Source: DATBHM01 sp036557505
Lineage (GTDB): Bacteria > Actinomycetota > UBA4738 > JACQTL01
Assembly (NCBI GenBank): GCA_036557505.1
Contig: DATBHM010000298.1
Location: forward strand, 1 to 52,279
Direction of reading: 5' to 3'
Length of the DNA: 52,279 bases
The position numbers and the translations under genes were made by a program. Positions 35,173-44,000 of the stretch are shown here, in pieces. How positions within the stretch are numbered: position 1 is the first letter of the stretch; each line of letters starts with the position of its first letter. The notes beneath the pieces were generated by a model. That model had not been told where the DNA came from. It worked only from the letters and a program-made list of their open reading frames with translations, and searched no databases.

Positions 35173-35646
35173 ATGGACCGGCCGACCAGGAGGAACGCCA
35201 TCCGGCGGGGGTTGCTGTCCCTCGGCGGCCTCGTGGGGCTGGGCGCGACCGCGCGGACGGCCGGACGGGGGACGGGTCCGCTCCACCTCGTCGCCCCGGA
35301 CCTCTTGGCGCACGCGGTCCGGCAGCCTGCGGGCCCCGGCCAGGCATCCGCAGCACGGTTCGGCCTTCTCGACGACCGCGGTCGCGCCGCGGGCGAGGTG
35401 CACGTCGCGACCGTGCGGGTGCTCGGGCCCGGGATGTCGTCGACGAACGCGGGCGCGATGGAGTGGCACACGTTCCATCTGCCCGGCGGGACGATCCTCG
35501 GGGCGGGTTCGTCCGGCACCGAGAGCGGGACGTTCGCGGTGGTCGGCGGCACCGGCCGCTACGCGAACGCGCGTGGGACCTACGAGCTGCGCCGGGACGT
35601 CGTCGGAGGCGAGGGTGCCGAGTTCGTCCTGCGGCTCGAGCCCTGA
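35173..35646 (+). CDS. Tat-exported allene-oxide-cyclase/dirigent-like barrel protein
   Basis: A 157-residue protein. A twin-arginine signal (TRRNAIRRGLLSLGGLVGLG) is followed by a single AOC/dirigent-like beta barrel. Its last part, GTFAVVGGTGRYANARGTYE, is the diagnostic G-G-T-G-x-Y-x-x-A-x-G-x-Y signature of the AOC barrel. EWHTFHLPGGTILGAG lies before it. Such bacterial barrel proteins have unknown roles; plant relatives act in cyclisation or coupling reactions. It starts three bases after the VgrG stop, so it is translationally coupled. A VgrG partner with a Tat signal is unexpected for a T6SS cargo. Confidence 0.8.
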   Translation: MDRPTRRNAIRRGLLSLGGLVGLGATARTAGRGTGPLHLVAPDLLAHAVRQPAGPGQASAARFGLLDDRGRAAGEVHVATVRVLGPGMSSTNAGAMEWHTFHLPGGTILGAGSSGTESGTFAVVGGTGRYANARGTYELRRDVVGGEGAEFVLRLEP

Positions 35647-35659
35647 CCCGGGCTCCCGC

Positions 35660-37531
35660 TCATTGCAGCGCCCCGGGATCGATACCGTTGTCGACGGCGA
35701 TCCGGCACAGCGAGATGAGGTCCGAGTTCTGATCGAACTCGTAGTGGGTCACCGTCGGCGCGACCACCGTCTGCATCCGGACCCACTGATACGGGATCCA
35801 GGGGACGACGTCCTCCATGAGGTACCGGTCCAGGTCGATCCAGCATCTCGATCGTTCCGGCCCCAACCCCATCGCCTCACACGACGCCGCGCGGCCGTCG
35901 ACCGACGGCGGCGCCCCGACATCACGGAAGTCGTCGAGGATTCCGCACTCGCGTGCCTGCGCGGCGGTCATCCCCACCTCCGAGACGTTCACCTGACCCT
36001 CGCACCGGATACCGCTGCTGCTGAACAGCGAGACGTACGCGAACGGGTCGGGGATGTCCTTGGCCCAGCCGATGTGTCCAGCCATCGGGACGAGATTCCC
36101 GACGTCCTGGACCGCCGCGAAGGCCGCGCTCCAGCCGAGCTCCCGGACGCGGAGGTCGATCCCGATCCGGTGGAAGTCCCCCTGGAGGGTTGTGGCAAAC
36201 GCGTCATAGGGCGGGTACGGCACGGTGACCATCACGACGCGGGAACAGACCGCGTCGTCGCACACCCCGTCGTGGTCGTGGTCGTACCGGGACCGGCGCA
36301 TCTCCTCCTTGGCGGCGGCGAGGTTGCCACGGTGGCCGGGGCTGGGATACGGGTCGTAGCCGGCGGGGAAGCCCGGCAGGAGCGTCGGAGGGAACAGGTG
36401 GGTGGCGACGTCGCCGGCGGCCCGGCCGCCCCAGGCTCGTTGCAGCAGCGACTTGTCCGCGACGTCGTTCACCGCCCTGCGGACGTGCACGTCGTCGAAC
36501 GGCGGGACGAGGAGGTTCAGGACGACGAAGTTCACGGCCTCGGTCGAGTCCGAGTGGAGCAGGCCTGCGAGCTTCGGGTCGGTCAGGTACCGCTGCTCCG
36601 TGGCGGCCGGCAGGTGGGTCACCAACGAACCGTCGAGGTCGCCTGACTCGATCTGCTCGAAGATGTCGTCTGCGTTCTTGTCGATCAGGATCGAGACGCC
36701 GTCGAGGTGGTCCGTGCGCCCCTCGGCGGAACTCGAATCCGCCACGTAGTTGGGGTTCCGAACGAGCAGCAGCCGCCGCGTGGGGTCGAAGCCGTCGATC
36801 GGCTCGATCGACCCGCATCCGGAGACGTCGAGCCGATCCTCGCCCTCGATCATGTACGGGCCGGTGGCGATCAGGTCGCGGCCGTAGTCGCCGGCCTTCG
36901 GAAAACACCTGCCGATCTCCGGGGGGATCGGCCCCGTGGCCGGGAGCGCGAGCCGGTACAGGAAGTCGCCGGCGGGCCGCTCCAGATGGAAGACGATCGT
37001 GCGCGGGTCCGGGGTCCCGATCCCGGAGATCCTCCCCGGACCGCCCGACACAGGGCCGTGCATCCCCTCGATCGTGCCGTCGTAGTAGAAGCCGTACTGG
37101 GCGACGAGCTCCTTCGTGTCGATCCGCTCGAACGCATACTCGATGTCGGCAGAGGTGATCTCGCGATCGACCGGCGGGCCGAACTTGATTCCCGGCCGCA
37201 GGTGGAACGTGTACGTCAGCCCGTCGTCGGACACCGCCGGCATCGAGCGCGCGAGGTCGGGGACCAACTCGTTGCCGTCGGGTCCAGCGACGTGGCGATA
37301 GGTGACCAGCGTCCGGACCAGGAGTTGGCTCTGCAACGCGAGCCCCAGCTGGGCGTATTCGCCGGTGGGATCGAACGCCCCGCTGAACCCGAAGTCCTCC
37401 ACCGCGGTCCGGAAGAGGCCGCCAGGCGAATCGGAGAGCCGCACGGACGGCTGCGCGGGCCCGCCACCCGTGCAGCCCGCGAGCACGCTCAGGCAACACA
37501 GCGCGATGGACGTCACCGAGCGTCGGCGCAA
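35660..37531 (-). CDS. Solute-binding lipoprotein, ABC family 5 (OppA/DppA-like)
   Basis: A 623-residue extracellular solute-binding protein. Signal peptide with lipobox LSVLAGC (Cys20). Family 5 signatures are LTYTFHLRPGIKFGP, YAFERIDTKEL, then FVVLNLLVPPFDDVHVRRAVNDV and DPFAYVSLFSSSG. The family binds peptides or other small ligands for ABC uptake. No permease or ATPase gene lies beside it, so it is an orphan here. A D-x-D-x-D-G stretch (YDHDHDGVCDD, about residue 424) resembles a calcium loop and is unusual. The TTG start at 37531 is preceded by GGAGGGGG. It is divergent from the LuxR-type regulator. Confidence 0.9.
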   Translation of the reverse strand: MRRRSVTSIALCCLSVLAGCTGGGPAQPSVRLSDSPGGLFRTAVEDFGFSGAFDPTGEYAQLGLALQSQLLVRTLVTYRHVAGPDGNELVPDLARSMPAVSDDGLTYTFHLRPGIKFGPPVDREITSADIEYAFERIDTKELVAQYGFYYDGTIEGMHGPVSGGPGRISGIGTPDPRTIVFHLERPAGDFLYRLALPATGPIPPEIGRCFPKAGDYGRDLIATGPYMIEGEDRLDVSGCGSIEPIDGFDPTRRLLLVRNPNYVADSSSAEGRTDHLDGVSILIDKNADDIFEQIESGDLDGSLVTHLPAATEQRYLTDPKLAGLLHSDSTEAVNFVVLNLLVPPFDDVHVRRAVNDVADKSLLQRAWGGRAAGDVATHLFPPTLLPGFPAGYDPYPSPGHRGNLAAAKEEMRRSRYDHDHDGVCDDAVCSRVVMVTVPYPPYDAFATTLQGDFHRIGIDLRVRELGWSAAFAAVQDVGNLVPMAGHIGWAKDIPDPFAYVSLFSSSGIRCEGQVNVSEVGMTAAQARECGILDDFRDVGAPPSVDGRAASCEAMGLGPERSRCWIDLDRYLMEDVVPWIPYQWVRMQTVVAPTVTHYEFDQNSDLISLCRIAVDNGIDPGALQ

Positions 37532-37685
37532 GGGATTCCCCCTCCCGGAGGAACCCTAGGCTCCCCGGTACTCCAAGTCGAGACCTCGGCGCTATCGGGG
37601 GCGGGCGCCGCGGGGAGGCGAGGCCGGATCGCTCGCCCCCCCGCCGGCACGGGCAGCCCAAGCGTGCAATTCGACGGCGGGTGCC

Positions 37686-37705
37686 GTCATCCCCAAACTG
37701 CGCCA
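37686..37705 (-). promoter_or_regulatory. 20-bp element, copy 1 (candidate operator)
   Basis: On the minus strand this reads TGGCGCAGTTTGGGGATGAC. It matches 40829-40848 at 18 of 20 positions. It lies 36 bases before GTG 37742, in the 210-base gap between the divergent solute-binding protein and regulator genes, just upstream of a TAAGCT -10 box. Likely role: operator or activator site for one of the two HTH proteins (inference). Confidence 0.5.
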
Positions 37706-37727
37706 TTTGTGGCCGGGCCGCCCGGAC

Positions 37728-37733
37728 TAAGCT
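37728..37733 (+). promoter_or_regulatory. Leaderless-type -10 box for the giant LuxR regulator
   Basis: TAAGCT ends 8 bases before GTG 37742, with no Shine-Dalgarno. The 20-bp element copy 1 lies just upstream, consistent with control at this promoter. Confidence 0.45.
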
Positions 37734-37741
37734 GCGGCGAC

Positions 37742-40246
37742 GTGCGCGCATCCGTACTCGTGGGGCGGTCGCGCGAGATCGCGGCCATCGTTCGACACGC
37801 GTCCTCCCGCACGCCGCTGGTGGTGGTCGGAGAGGCGGGCATCGGGAAGACCACCCTGCTCCGTGCGGCAGCCGAGGCGATGAATCGGCCGTACTTCGAA
37901 GGCGGCGCCCTGTCGACGCTCTCATGGGTCGACTACCTGCCGATCGAACGCGCGATCGGCCATGCGGTCCGAGGCGGCGACAACCCGGCGGTTGCGGCGG
38001 CCATCGAGGAGGAGATCGGCGACGCCGTCCTGGTCATCGACGACCTGCAATGGGCGGACTTCTCGACCCTGGAGGTCGCCGGCTCGCTCGCGAGGCGGTC
38101 CTGTCTGCTGACCGCGCTCCGCCTGGACGACCCCGCGGCGCCGCAGGTGCTCGATCGCCTCGCGGCCGCGGGGTTCGCCACACTGAACGTCGAGGCATTG
38201 CCGCACGCCGACGCCATGCGGATCGTCCGCGAGCGGAACCCGGGAATGTCGTCCGAGCGAGTCGACACCGTGGTCCGGGCCGCGGCCGGGAACCCGTTCC
38301 TCCTCGAGGAGCTCGCCGCGAGTGACGACGCGCCGACGCTCCGCCTTGCCTTGCGGGCCCGGCTCCGGCCACACGCAGCCGAGGTGCGAGAAGGAATCGC
38401 GTTGCTCGGCCTGTTGGGGCGCCCGGCGGCGCCCGAGCTGCTCGGCTCCGGGGCGACGGCCCTCCTCGATTTGCGGCTGGCCGTGCGGCGGGGGGACGCG
38501 ATCGCGTTGCGCCACGCGCTGCTGGGCGAGGTTGCCCTCCAAGATCTGACGTTCGAGCGGCTGAGGGGGCTGCATTCGCGGCTCGCCCGGGCCGTGCCCG
38601 AGCCGGGCGAGGCGGCCCGCCACCACGAGGCGGCGGGCGAGCTCGAGGCGGCGGTGTCCAAGGGCCTGCAGGCTGCGGAGCTCGCCCGGACGCCGGGCGA
38701 GCGGGCCCGTCACCTCGGGGTCGCCGCCGCGTGCAGCAGCGGCGAGGAGGCAGACCGGCTGCGCCTCGACGCTGCGGCGCTGCTCGTCGCGACGGGCGAC
38801 TATCGGTTGGCCGCCGAACTGGCACGGGCATCTTCCCCGACGACCACGACGGGTCGGGCGGAGGCGTCGCTCTGGGCCGGCATGGCCGTCGGCCTCGGGG
38901 GCGAGTGGCTCGAGGGGCTGCACCTGATCGAGGACGGTCTGGCTTCGGTGCGCGGCACCGGCACGCCGATGGAGTTGCGGCTGCTGCTCGCCTTGGTGCG
39001 GCTGCAGAGCTACGAGGCGGAAGCAGAGGCGATGCTGGAGCTCGCGGGAGGAGCAGCTTCACTGTCGCGCCGGCTCGGCCTGTACCGGGCCGAGGCCACG
39101 GCCGGCCTGGCGCTCGCGTACTCGCAGAACGCGTCGCCCCGGACGGTTCCCACGGCGCGGTCGGCCGCGCGGCTGGCCATGCAGGAGGGCGATCCGGAGA
39201 TCGAGTTCCAGGCGCGATTCACCCTCGCGGCTTCGCTGCAGCTGGAGGGCCGGCCGGACGCGGCCCGCCGTGCGGTCCACGAGTGCATCAACCGTGCCCG
39301 TGAACTGGACCTTCGCGGGCAGGAGCTGATGGGTGAGCTGCACCTGGCCGTCGTGGACTTCTACGCGTCGGAGGAACCGGGGGCCGCGATCGAGCGCCTC
39401 GAACGCGTACGCCGGCGAGGCATCTTTCCCCTCCAGGAAGGCACGATGCGGCGGTGCCTCGCCCTGGCGCTGGCGGACGCCGGGCGGCTGGAGGAAGCTC
39501 GTGAGGCACTGGGACCCGGGCCCGCCCACCCTGAGCGGTGGGCGTTCTTCGACTACTTCCACGCCTTGAGCGAGGTGGAGCTGGCTGCCGGGCGCCCTGC
39601 TGAAGCGCTGGAGGCGGCGCGGGCCTGTCTGCGGTGGCCACACCCGTACTTCTCCGCAGCCGCGAACCTGACGGCCGCATGGGCCTCATTCGAGCTGGGA
39701 ACGACATGGTCGGGGCGGATCGACGGTCCGATGTTCCCGATGGTGGCCGGCGCGCCGCTGGAGATGAACGCGATCGCCTCGCTGAGTCGGGGGACAGCCG
39801 ACGCCGAGCTCGAGTTCGAAGACGCCGGCCGCGCGTGGGCGGCGGCCGGACATCGCGGCGAGCTCCGCTGTCAGTGGGCGGCGGGCGAGGCCTGCCGGCG
39901 CTCAGGACGCCCGGAGCGGGCCCGCGAACGCCTGCTCGAGGTCGAGCAACGAGCCGAGGCCGCAGGGTCGGTGACCGTGCTCCGACGTGCCCGGCGATCG
40001 CTCCGCATGATGGGCATTCACCGTTCCCACACCGGGGAGCCGCCGGCTGGGACCATCACGGGCCGCCAGCGGGAGATCCTGGAGCTCGTTGGCAGCGGGC
40101 TCACGAGCCGCGACATCGCCCGGCGGCTCGGCCTGTCCCCCGGCACCGTGGACGATCACGTCAAGGCCGCGATGGCCCGCCTCGGCGCGCGAACGAGGCT
40201 GGAGGCGGCGGCCGCGGCGGCCCGCGCGGCTTCCGCGCGCGACTGA
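37742..40246 (+). CDS. Large ATP-binding LuxR-family regulator (LAL type)
   Basis: 834 residues from GTG 37742. The N-terminal STAND/AAA domain has Walker A GEAGIGKT (30-37) and Walker B DAVLVIDDLQWADF (about 94-107). The middle ~600 residues are TPR-like helical repeats with E-A-A-R patterns. The C-terminus (about 765-830) is a LuxR HTH reading ITGRQREILELVGSGLTSRD and LGLSPGTVDDHVKAAMARLG. LAL regulators sense a metabolite or protein through the TPR region and activate a nearby operon. The small HTH gene follows two bases later, and the 20-bp element is found upstream of this gene and of the secreted giant protein gene. Confidence 0.92.
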   Translation: MRASVLVGRSREIAAIVRHASSRTPLVVVGEAGIGKTTLLRAAAEAMNRPYFEGGALSTLSWVDYLPIERAIGHAVRGGDNPAVAAAIEEEIGDAVLVIDDLQWADFSTLEVAGSLARRSCLLTALRLDDPAAPQVLDRLAAAGFATLNVEALPHADAMRIVRERNPGMSSERVDTVVRAAAGNPFLLEELAASDDAPTLRLALRARLRPHAAEVREGIALLGLLGRPAAPELLGSGATALLDLRLAVRRGDAIALRHALLGEVALQDLTFERLRGLHSRLARAVPEPGEAARHHEAAGELEAAVSKGLQAAELARTPGERARHLGVAAACSSGEEADRLRLDAAALLVATGDYRLAAELARASSPTTTTGRAEASLWAGMAVGLGGEWLEGLHLIEDGLASVRGTGTPMELRLLLALVRLQSYEAEAEAMLELAGGAASLSRRLGLYRAEATAGLALAYSQNASPRTVPTARSAARLAMQEGDPEIEFQARFTLAASLQLEGRPDAARRAVHECINRARELDLRGQELMGELHLAVVDFYASEEPGAAIERLERVRRRGIFPLQEGTMRRCLALALADAGRLEEAREALGPGPAHPERWAFFDYFHALSEVELAAGRPAEALEAARACLRWPHPYFSAAANLTAAWASFELGTTWSGRIDGPMFPMVAGAPLEMNAIASLSRGTADAELEFEDAGRAWAAAGHRGELRCQWAAGEACRRSGRPERARERLLEVEQRAEAAGSVTVLRRARRSLRMMGIHRSHTGEPPAGTITGRQREILELVGSGLTSRDIARRLGLSPGTVDDHVKAAMARLGARTRLEAAAAAARAASARD

Positions 40247-40248
40247 CC

Positions 40249-40767
40249 ATGCCGAGGCCGGTGCCGCTCGTCATCGTGGAGGGCACCGACGAGGACTTCG
40301 AGGCCGCCCTCGTGGCGATTCGGACCGATGGCTGGGAGCTGCGTCCGGGTTGGGAGACGGTCGACGACGCGGTGCGACCCGGACTCGTCTTCTTCGGACC
40401 GGTGGGGAACGACCGGAGTGCCGCCCTCGCAACGATGGCGGCCGCCAGGGGCGCGGGGGTCGTCGTCAGAGCGTGCGGTTCGCCGGACGTTACCAGCTCG
40501 CTGTTCGAGGACCTCCGGCGGATCGGCCGCGTCGACTACCGGCCCGCAGGGGAGGCGGAACGGTCCCCGGTGGAGCTGTTGGACGCCGAGCAGCTGCACC
40601 TGCTCGACAGTCTCGCGCGAGGGATGTCGGTGTCTGAGTCCGCTCGGCAGTTGCCCTGCTCCCGTCGGACCGCCCAGCGCAGGCTCGCCGACGCACGTCG
40701 AATGCTCGATGTGGCCAGCAACACGGAGGCGGTCCTGCTGACCCGCCGAGACGAATCGTCCCCCTGA
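40249..40767 (+). CDS. Small HTH protein with degenerate receiver-like N-terminus
   Basis: 172 residues. The N-terminal ~115 residues look like a receiver fold (PLVIVEGTDEDFEAALVAIR, then GLVFFGPVGNDRSAALATMA and AGVVVRACGSPDV) but lack a clear phosphoacceptor Asp and the usual K-P ending. The C-terminal ~60 residues are a LuxR-like HTH (LLDSLARGMSVSESARQLPC, SRRTAQRRLADARRML). It starts two bases after the LAL regulator stop, so it is co-translated. It is probably a phosphorylation-independent response-regulator-like partner. Family assignment is by pattern only. Confidence 0.75.
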   Translation: MPRPVPLVIVEGTDEDFEAALVAIRTDGWELRPGWETVDDAVRPGLVFFGPVGNDRSAALATMAAARGAGVVVRACGSPDVTSSLFEDLRRIGRVDYRPAGEAERSPVELLDAEQLHLLDSLARGMSVSESARQLPCSRRTAQRRLADARRMLDVASNTEAVLLTRRDESSP

Positions 40768-40828
40768 TCGCTCCCCGGGGTGTGACGCGAGGGACATGTC
40801 GCTCGCTGTGCGTTGGGTTGGGGGAAGT

Positions 40829-40848
40829 TGGCGCACATTGGGGATGAC
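40829..40848 (+). promoter_or_regulatory. 20-bp element, copy 2 (candidate operator)
   Basis: TGGCGCACATTGGGGATGAC, 18/20 identical to the minus-strand copy at 37686-37705. It lies about 210 bases before the GTG of the secreted giant protein. It is preceded by TGTGCG at 40807-40812, which pairs with the internal CGCACA (40832-40837). Confidence 0.5.
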
Positions 40849-41043
40849 CCGCGACTTCGTCTCACCGAAGGTTCGCACGCCAACTGCTGGAGGGAGGGGT
40901 CGTGGGGCCTTGGGATGTGCTCGCGAATTCACGACTCGAAGATGCGTTCGTCCCTCCGGCCCCTCCGGGCAATCTGAGCTCAGCGCTGCCTTCGTTCGGT
41001 GACGCTTCCAGCATGGACAAAGGCGAGAGCCCGAAATGCACAC

Positions 41044-41050
41044 GAGGGGG
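41044..41050 (+). promoter_or_regulatory. Shine-Dalgarno deciding the giant protein start
   Basis: GAGGGGG ends six bases before GTG 41057. The in-frame ATG at 41036 lies upstream of this site, so GTG 41057 is the better start. Confidence 0.6.
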
Positions 41051-41056
41051 AACACA

Positions 41057-44000
41057 GTGAAGACGCGGACGAATCCTGGCCGGCGGCTTTCGCGCGGGCT
41101 ATCTGCACTGCTGACGCTCGGGTTGATCGGCGGCCTTTTCACCTCGATGACATCGATCGCCAACGCAGCAACGGCGACAGCGGTCTCAGCTGGCGGCAAT
41201 CACACATGTGTTCTCACCAGCGCGGGGGGCGTGAAATGTTGGGGTTTCAACACCTACGGGCAGCTCGGCGACGGAACGACGACCGACCGACACACGCCGG
41301 TCGATGTCGAGGGGCTCACGGCGGGAGTTACCGCGATTTCCGCAGGGCAGTATTTCACGTGCGCTCTCACGACCGGCGGGGGTGTCAAGTGCTGGGGTCT
41401 GAACATCTTTGGTCAGCTCGGCGATGGCACGACGACCAACCGACACACCGCTGTCGACGTGTCCGGTCTTTCGAGTGGCGTCGTGGCGATCTCTGCCGGG
41501 CACTACCATGCTTGCGCCCTCATGCTCGGGGGGGCCGCGAAGTGCTGGGGCTTCAACTATTTTGGAGCACTCGGTACCGGCAGCACAACCAGGGCGGGAT
41601 GCAATTGTGAACCTACGCCGGTAGACGCCACCGCGCTCCCTCCGGGCCTCCTCGGGATCGCGTCCGGCCAGGATCACACCTGTGCCATTACCGGTTCGGG
41701 AGGCGCCGAGTGTTGGGGCTTCAACCCATACGGACAGCTGGGCGACGGCAGCACAATGGACCGGCTGACGCCTGTCGACGTCGTTGGTCTGGGGACCGGT
41801 GTGGCCGGGATCTACCCGGAGTCCTACTCCACGTGTGCGTTTACGGAAGCCGGCGCCGCGAAATGCTGGGGCCACAACGACGACGGACAAATCGGTGGCC
41901 CCCATACCGATCACCTGAGTCCCACCGATGTGCCTGGTTTGAGCGGTGTAGCAGGGATCGCTTTGGCGGGCGGATATGGATGCGCGCTGACGCTGTCCGC
42001 CAGCGTGAAGTGTTGGGGGTCAAACGGGAACTTTCAACTAGGTGACGGCACCACGACGAGTCGAGAAACCGCGGTCGACGTGGTCGGGCTGACGTCCGGA
42101 ATCACCGCCATCTCTGTTGCGCGAGGCGGGAATCACTCCTGCGCGGTCACAACGGCGGGGGACGTCAAGTGCTGGGGCCTAAACAATTCTGGCCAGTTGG
42201 GCGACGGCACGACCGTTGACCGCTCGACGCCCGTCGATGTCGATCTCGGAGGTGGCGGGGGATCCACCGTTCCGGGTGCACCGACGAACGTCGCTGCGAT
42301 CGCGGGCGACGCTCGGGCAAGTGTGAGCTGGGCGCCGCCCTCGGAGGACGGCGGAAGCCCGATCAGCAGTTACACGGTGACCGCCTTGCCGGGTGGCAGA
42401 ACGCAGACCGTGAATGGCCTCTCCACTTCGGTCGACATCACCGGGCTGACGAATGGCACCAGCTACACGTTCACCGTTGTCGCGACAAACGCGGTCGGCG
42501 ACGGCCCGCCTGGCACATCGAATCCCGTCACGCCAGCGGCCTTCGTGTCCCGTTCGGGGAAGCAGCTCACGCTCGACGGGCATTCATATCGCCCGATCGG
42601 CCTGAACATCTACAACGCGAACTCGAACGGTCTGTGCGGGCCGCAGATGGACGGGACCACCCTGGACGACTCGCTGACGGCGATCGGTGCGGGGAAGAAC
42701 ACGATGCGCGCGTGGTTCTTCCAACAGCTCGCGACGACGAACGGCGCCCGCGACTGGACCGCGTTCGACCGGACGCTCGCGGCCGCGCGTGCCCATGGCG
42801 ACACGGTCGTGGCGACGCTCGTCGACCAGTGGGGCGATTGCGGCGCCCCCTCCGGGTACGGGTACAAGGACCGCAGCTGGTACGAGACGGGGTACACGCA
42901 ACCGGATCCCGCCGGGATCGTCTCCTATCGCGACTGGGTCCAGGAGATCGTCTCACGCTACAAGGACGACCCGACGATCATGGCCTGGCAGCTGGTGAAC
43001 GAGCCCGAGGTGCTGCCGCAGCTCGGTGCCGACTGTTCGACGGTTCCGGAGTCGACGGCCGAGAGTGTCCTCTCCTCCTTCGCGGACGACGTCTCGGGGC
43101 TCGTCAAGTCCATCGATCCGAACCATCTGGTCTCGCTGGGCACGATCGGAAGCGGCCAGTGCGGAACCCAGGGGGACGACTACCAGACGGTGATGAGCAT
43201 TCCCACGCTGGACCTGTGTGAGTACCACGACTACACGCCGGGAGCGCTCATCCCCGGTGATCAGTTCAACGGGCTCCAACGGCGGATCGACCAATGCGAC
43301 ACCATCGACAAGCCGCTCCTGGTCGGCGAGCTCGGCATTCGCCCCACCGACGTGGGCGGCACGCCCCAAGCCCGTGCGAACGTCGTCTCGGGCAAGCTGT
43401 GCGCCCAGCTCACCGCCGGCGTGGCCGGCGACCTCCTGTGGAGCTGGAACAAGGACGGCTCGCTGCTCGACAACTTCGACATCGGTCCCGGCGACCCCGT
43501 CCTCGCCGAGCTCACGCCGTGGTCCGACCCGGACCACGTGTGTGCGCCGCCGGGGTCGCCGGGGCAGCCCGCCGCGACGGCCGGCAACGCGTCGGCGACA
43601 GTCAACTGGAACGCGCCGCCCTCCGACGGCGGAAGTGCCGTCCTCTCCTACACCGTGACGTCGTCCCCCGGGGGGATCTCGAAGACGGTCGACGCCAGGA
43701 CCTTCGCCCCCGGCGCCCCCGCCGGCACGACGATCAACGGCCTGACGAACGGGACGACGTACACGTTCACCGTCGTCGCGACGAACGGGGCGGGCGACGG
43801 ACCCGCCTCCGCTCCCTCCAACGCCGTGGTTCCGCACGTCATCAACAAGCCGGGGGCTCCCAGGAGCGTCGCCGCGACCCCGGGGAACGGCAATGCCACC
43901 GTCACCTGGTTGCCCCCGAACTCGGATGGCGGGAGTCCCGTGACCAGTTACACCGTGACCTCCGACGCGGGGGGCTTCACCGTCACGGTGGACGGCTCGC

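Larger units (their letters stand above)
40768..41056. other. 289-base intergenic region, upstream of the secreted giant
   Basis: No convincing gene. It holds copy 2 of the 20-bp element (40829-40848) and the ribosome-binding site of the next gene. Its base composition is visibly less GC-rich than neighbours. A 68-codon open frame (40796-41002) has no ribosome-binding site and looks non-coding. Confidence 0.6.

Noticed and set aside
33691..35646. Complete T6SS or contractile injection cluster
   Set aside because: No sheath, tube, baseplate or ATPase gene lies within the window; neighbours are a carboxylase gene and a solute-binding lipoprotein.
40796..41002. 68-codon open frame in the gap before the secreted giant
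   Set aside because: No ribosome-binding site, Arg/Gly-rich composition, overlap with the conserved 20-bp element, and no family pattern.
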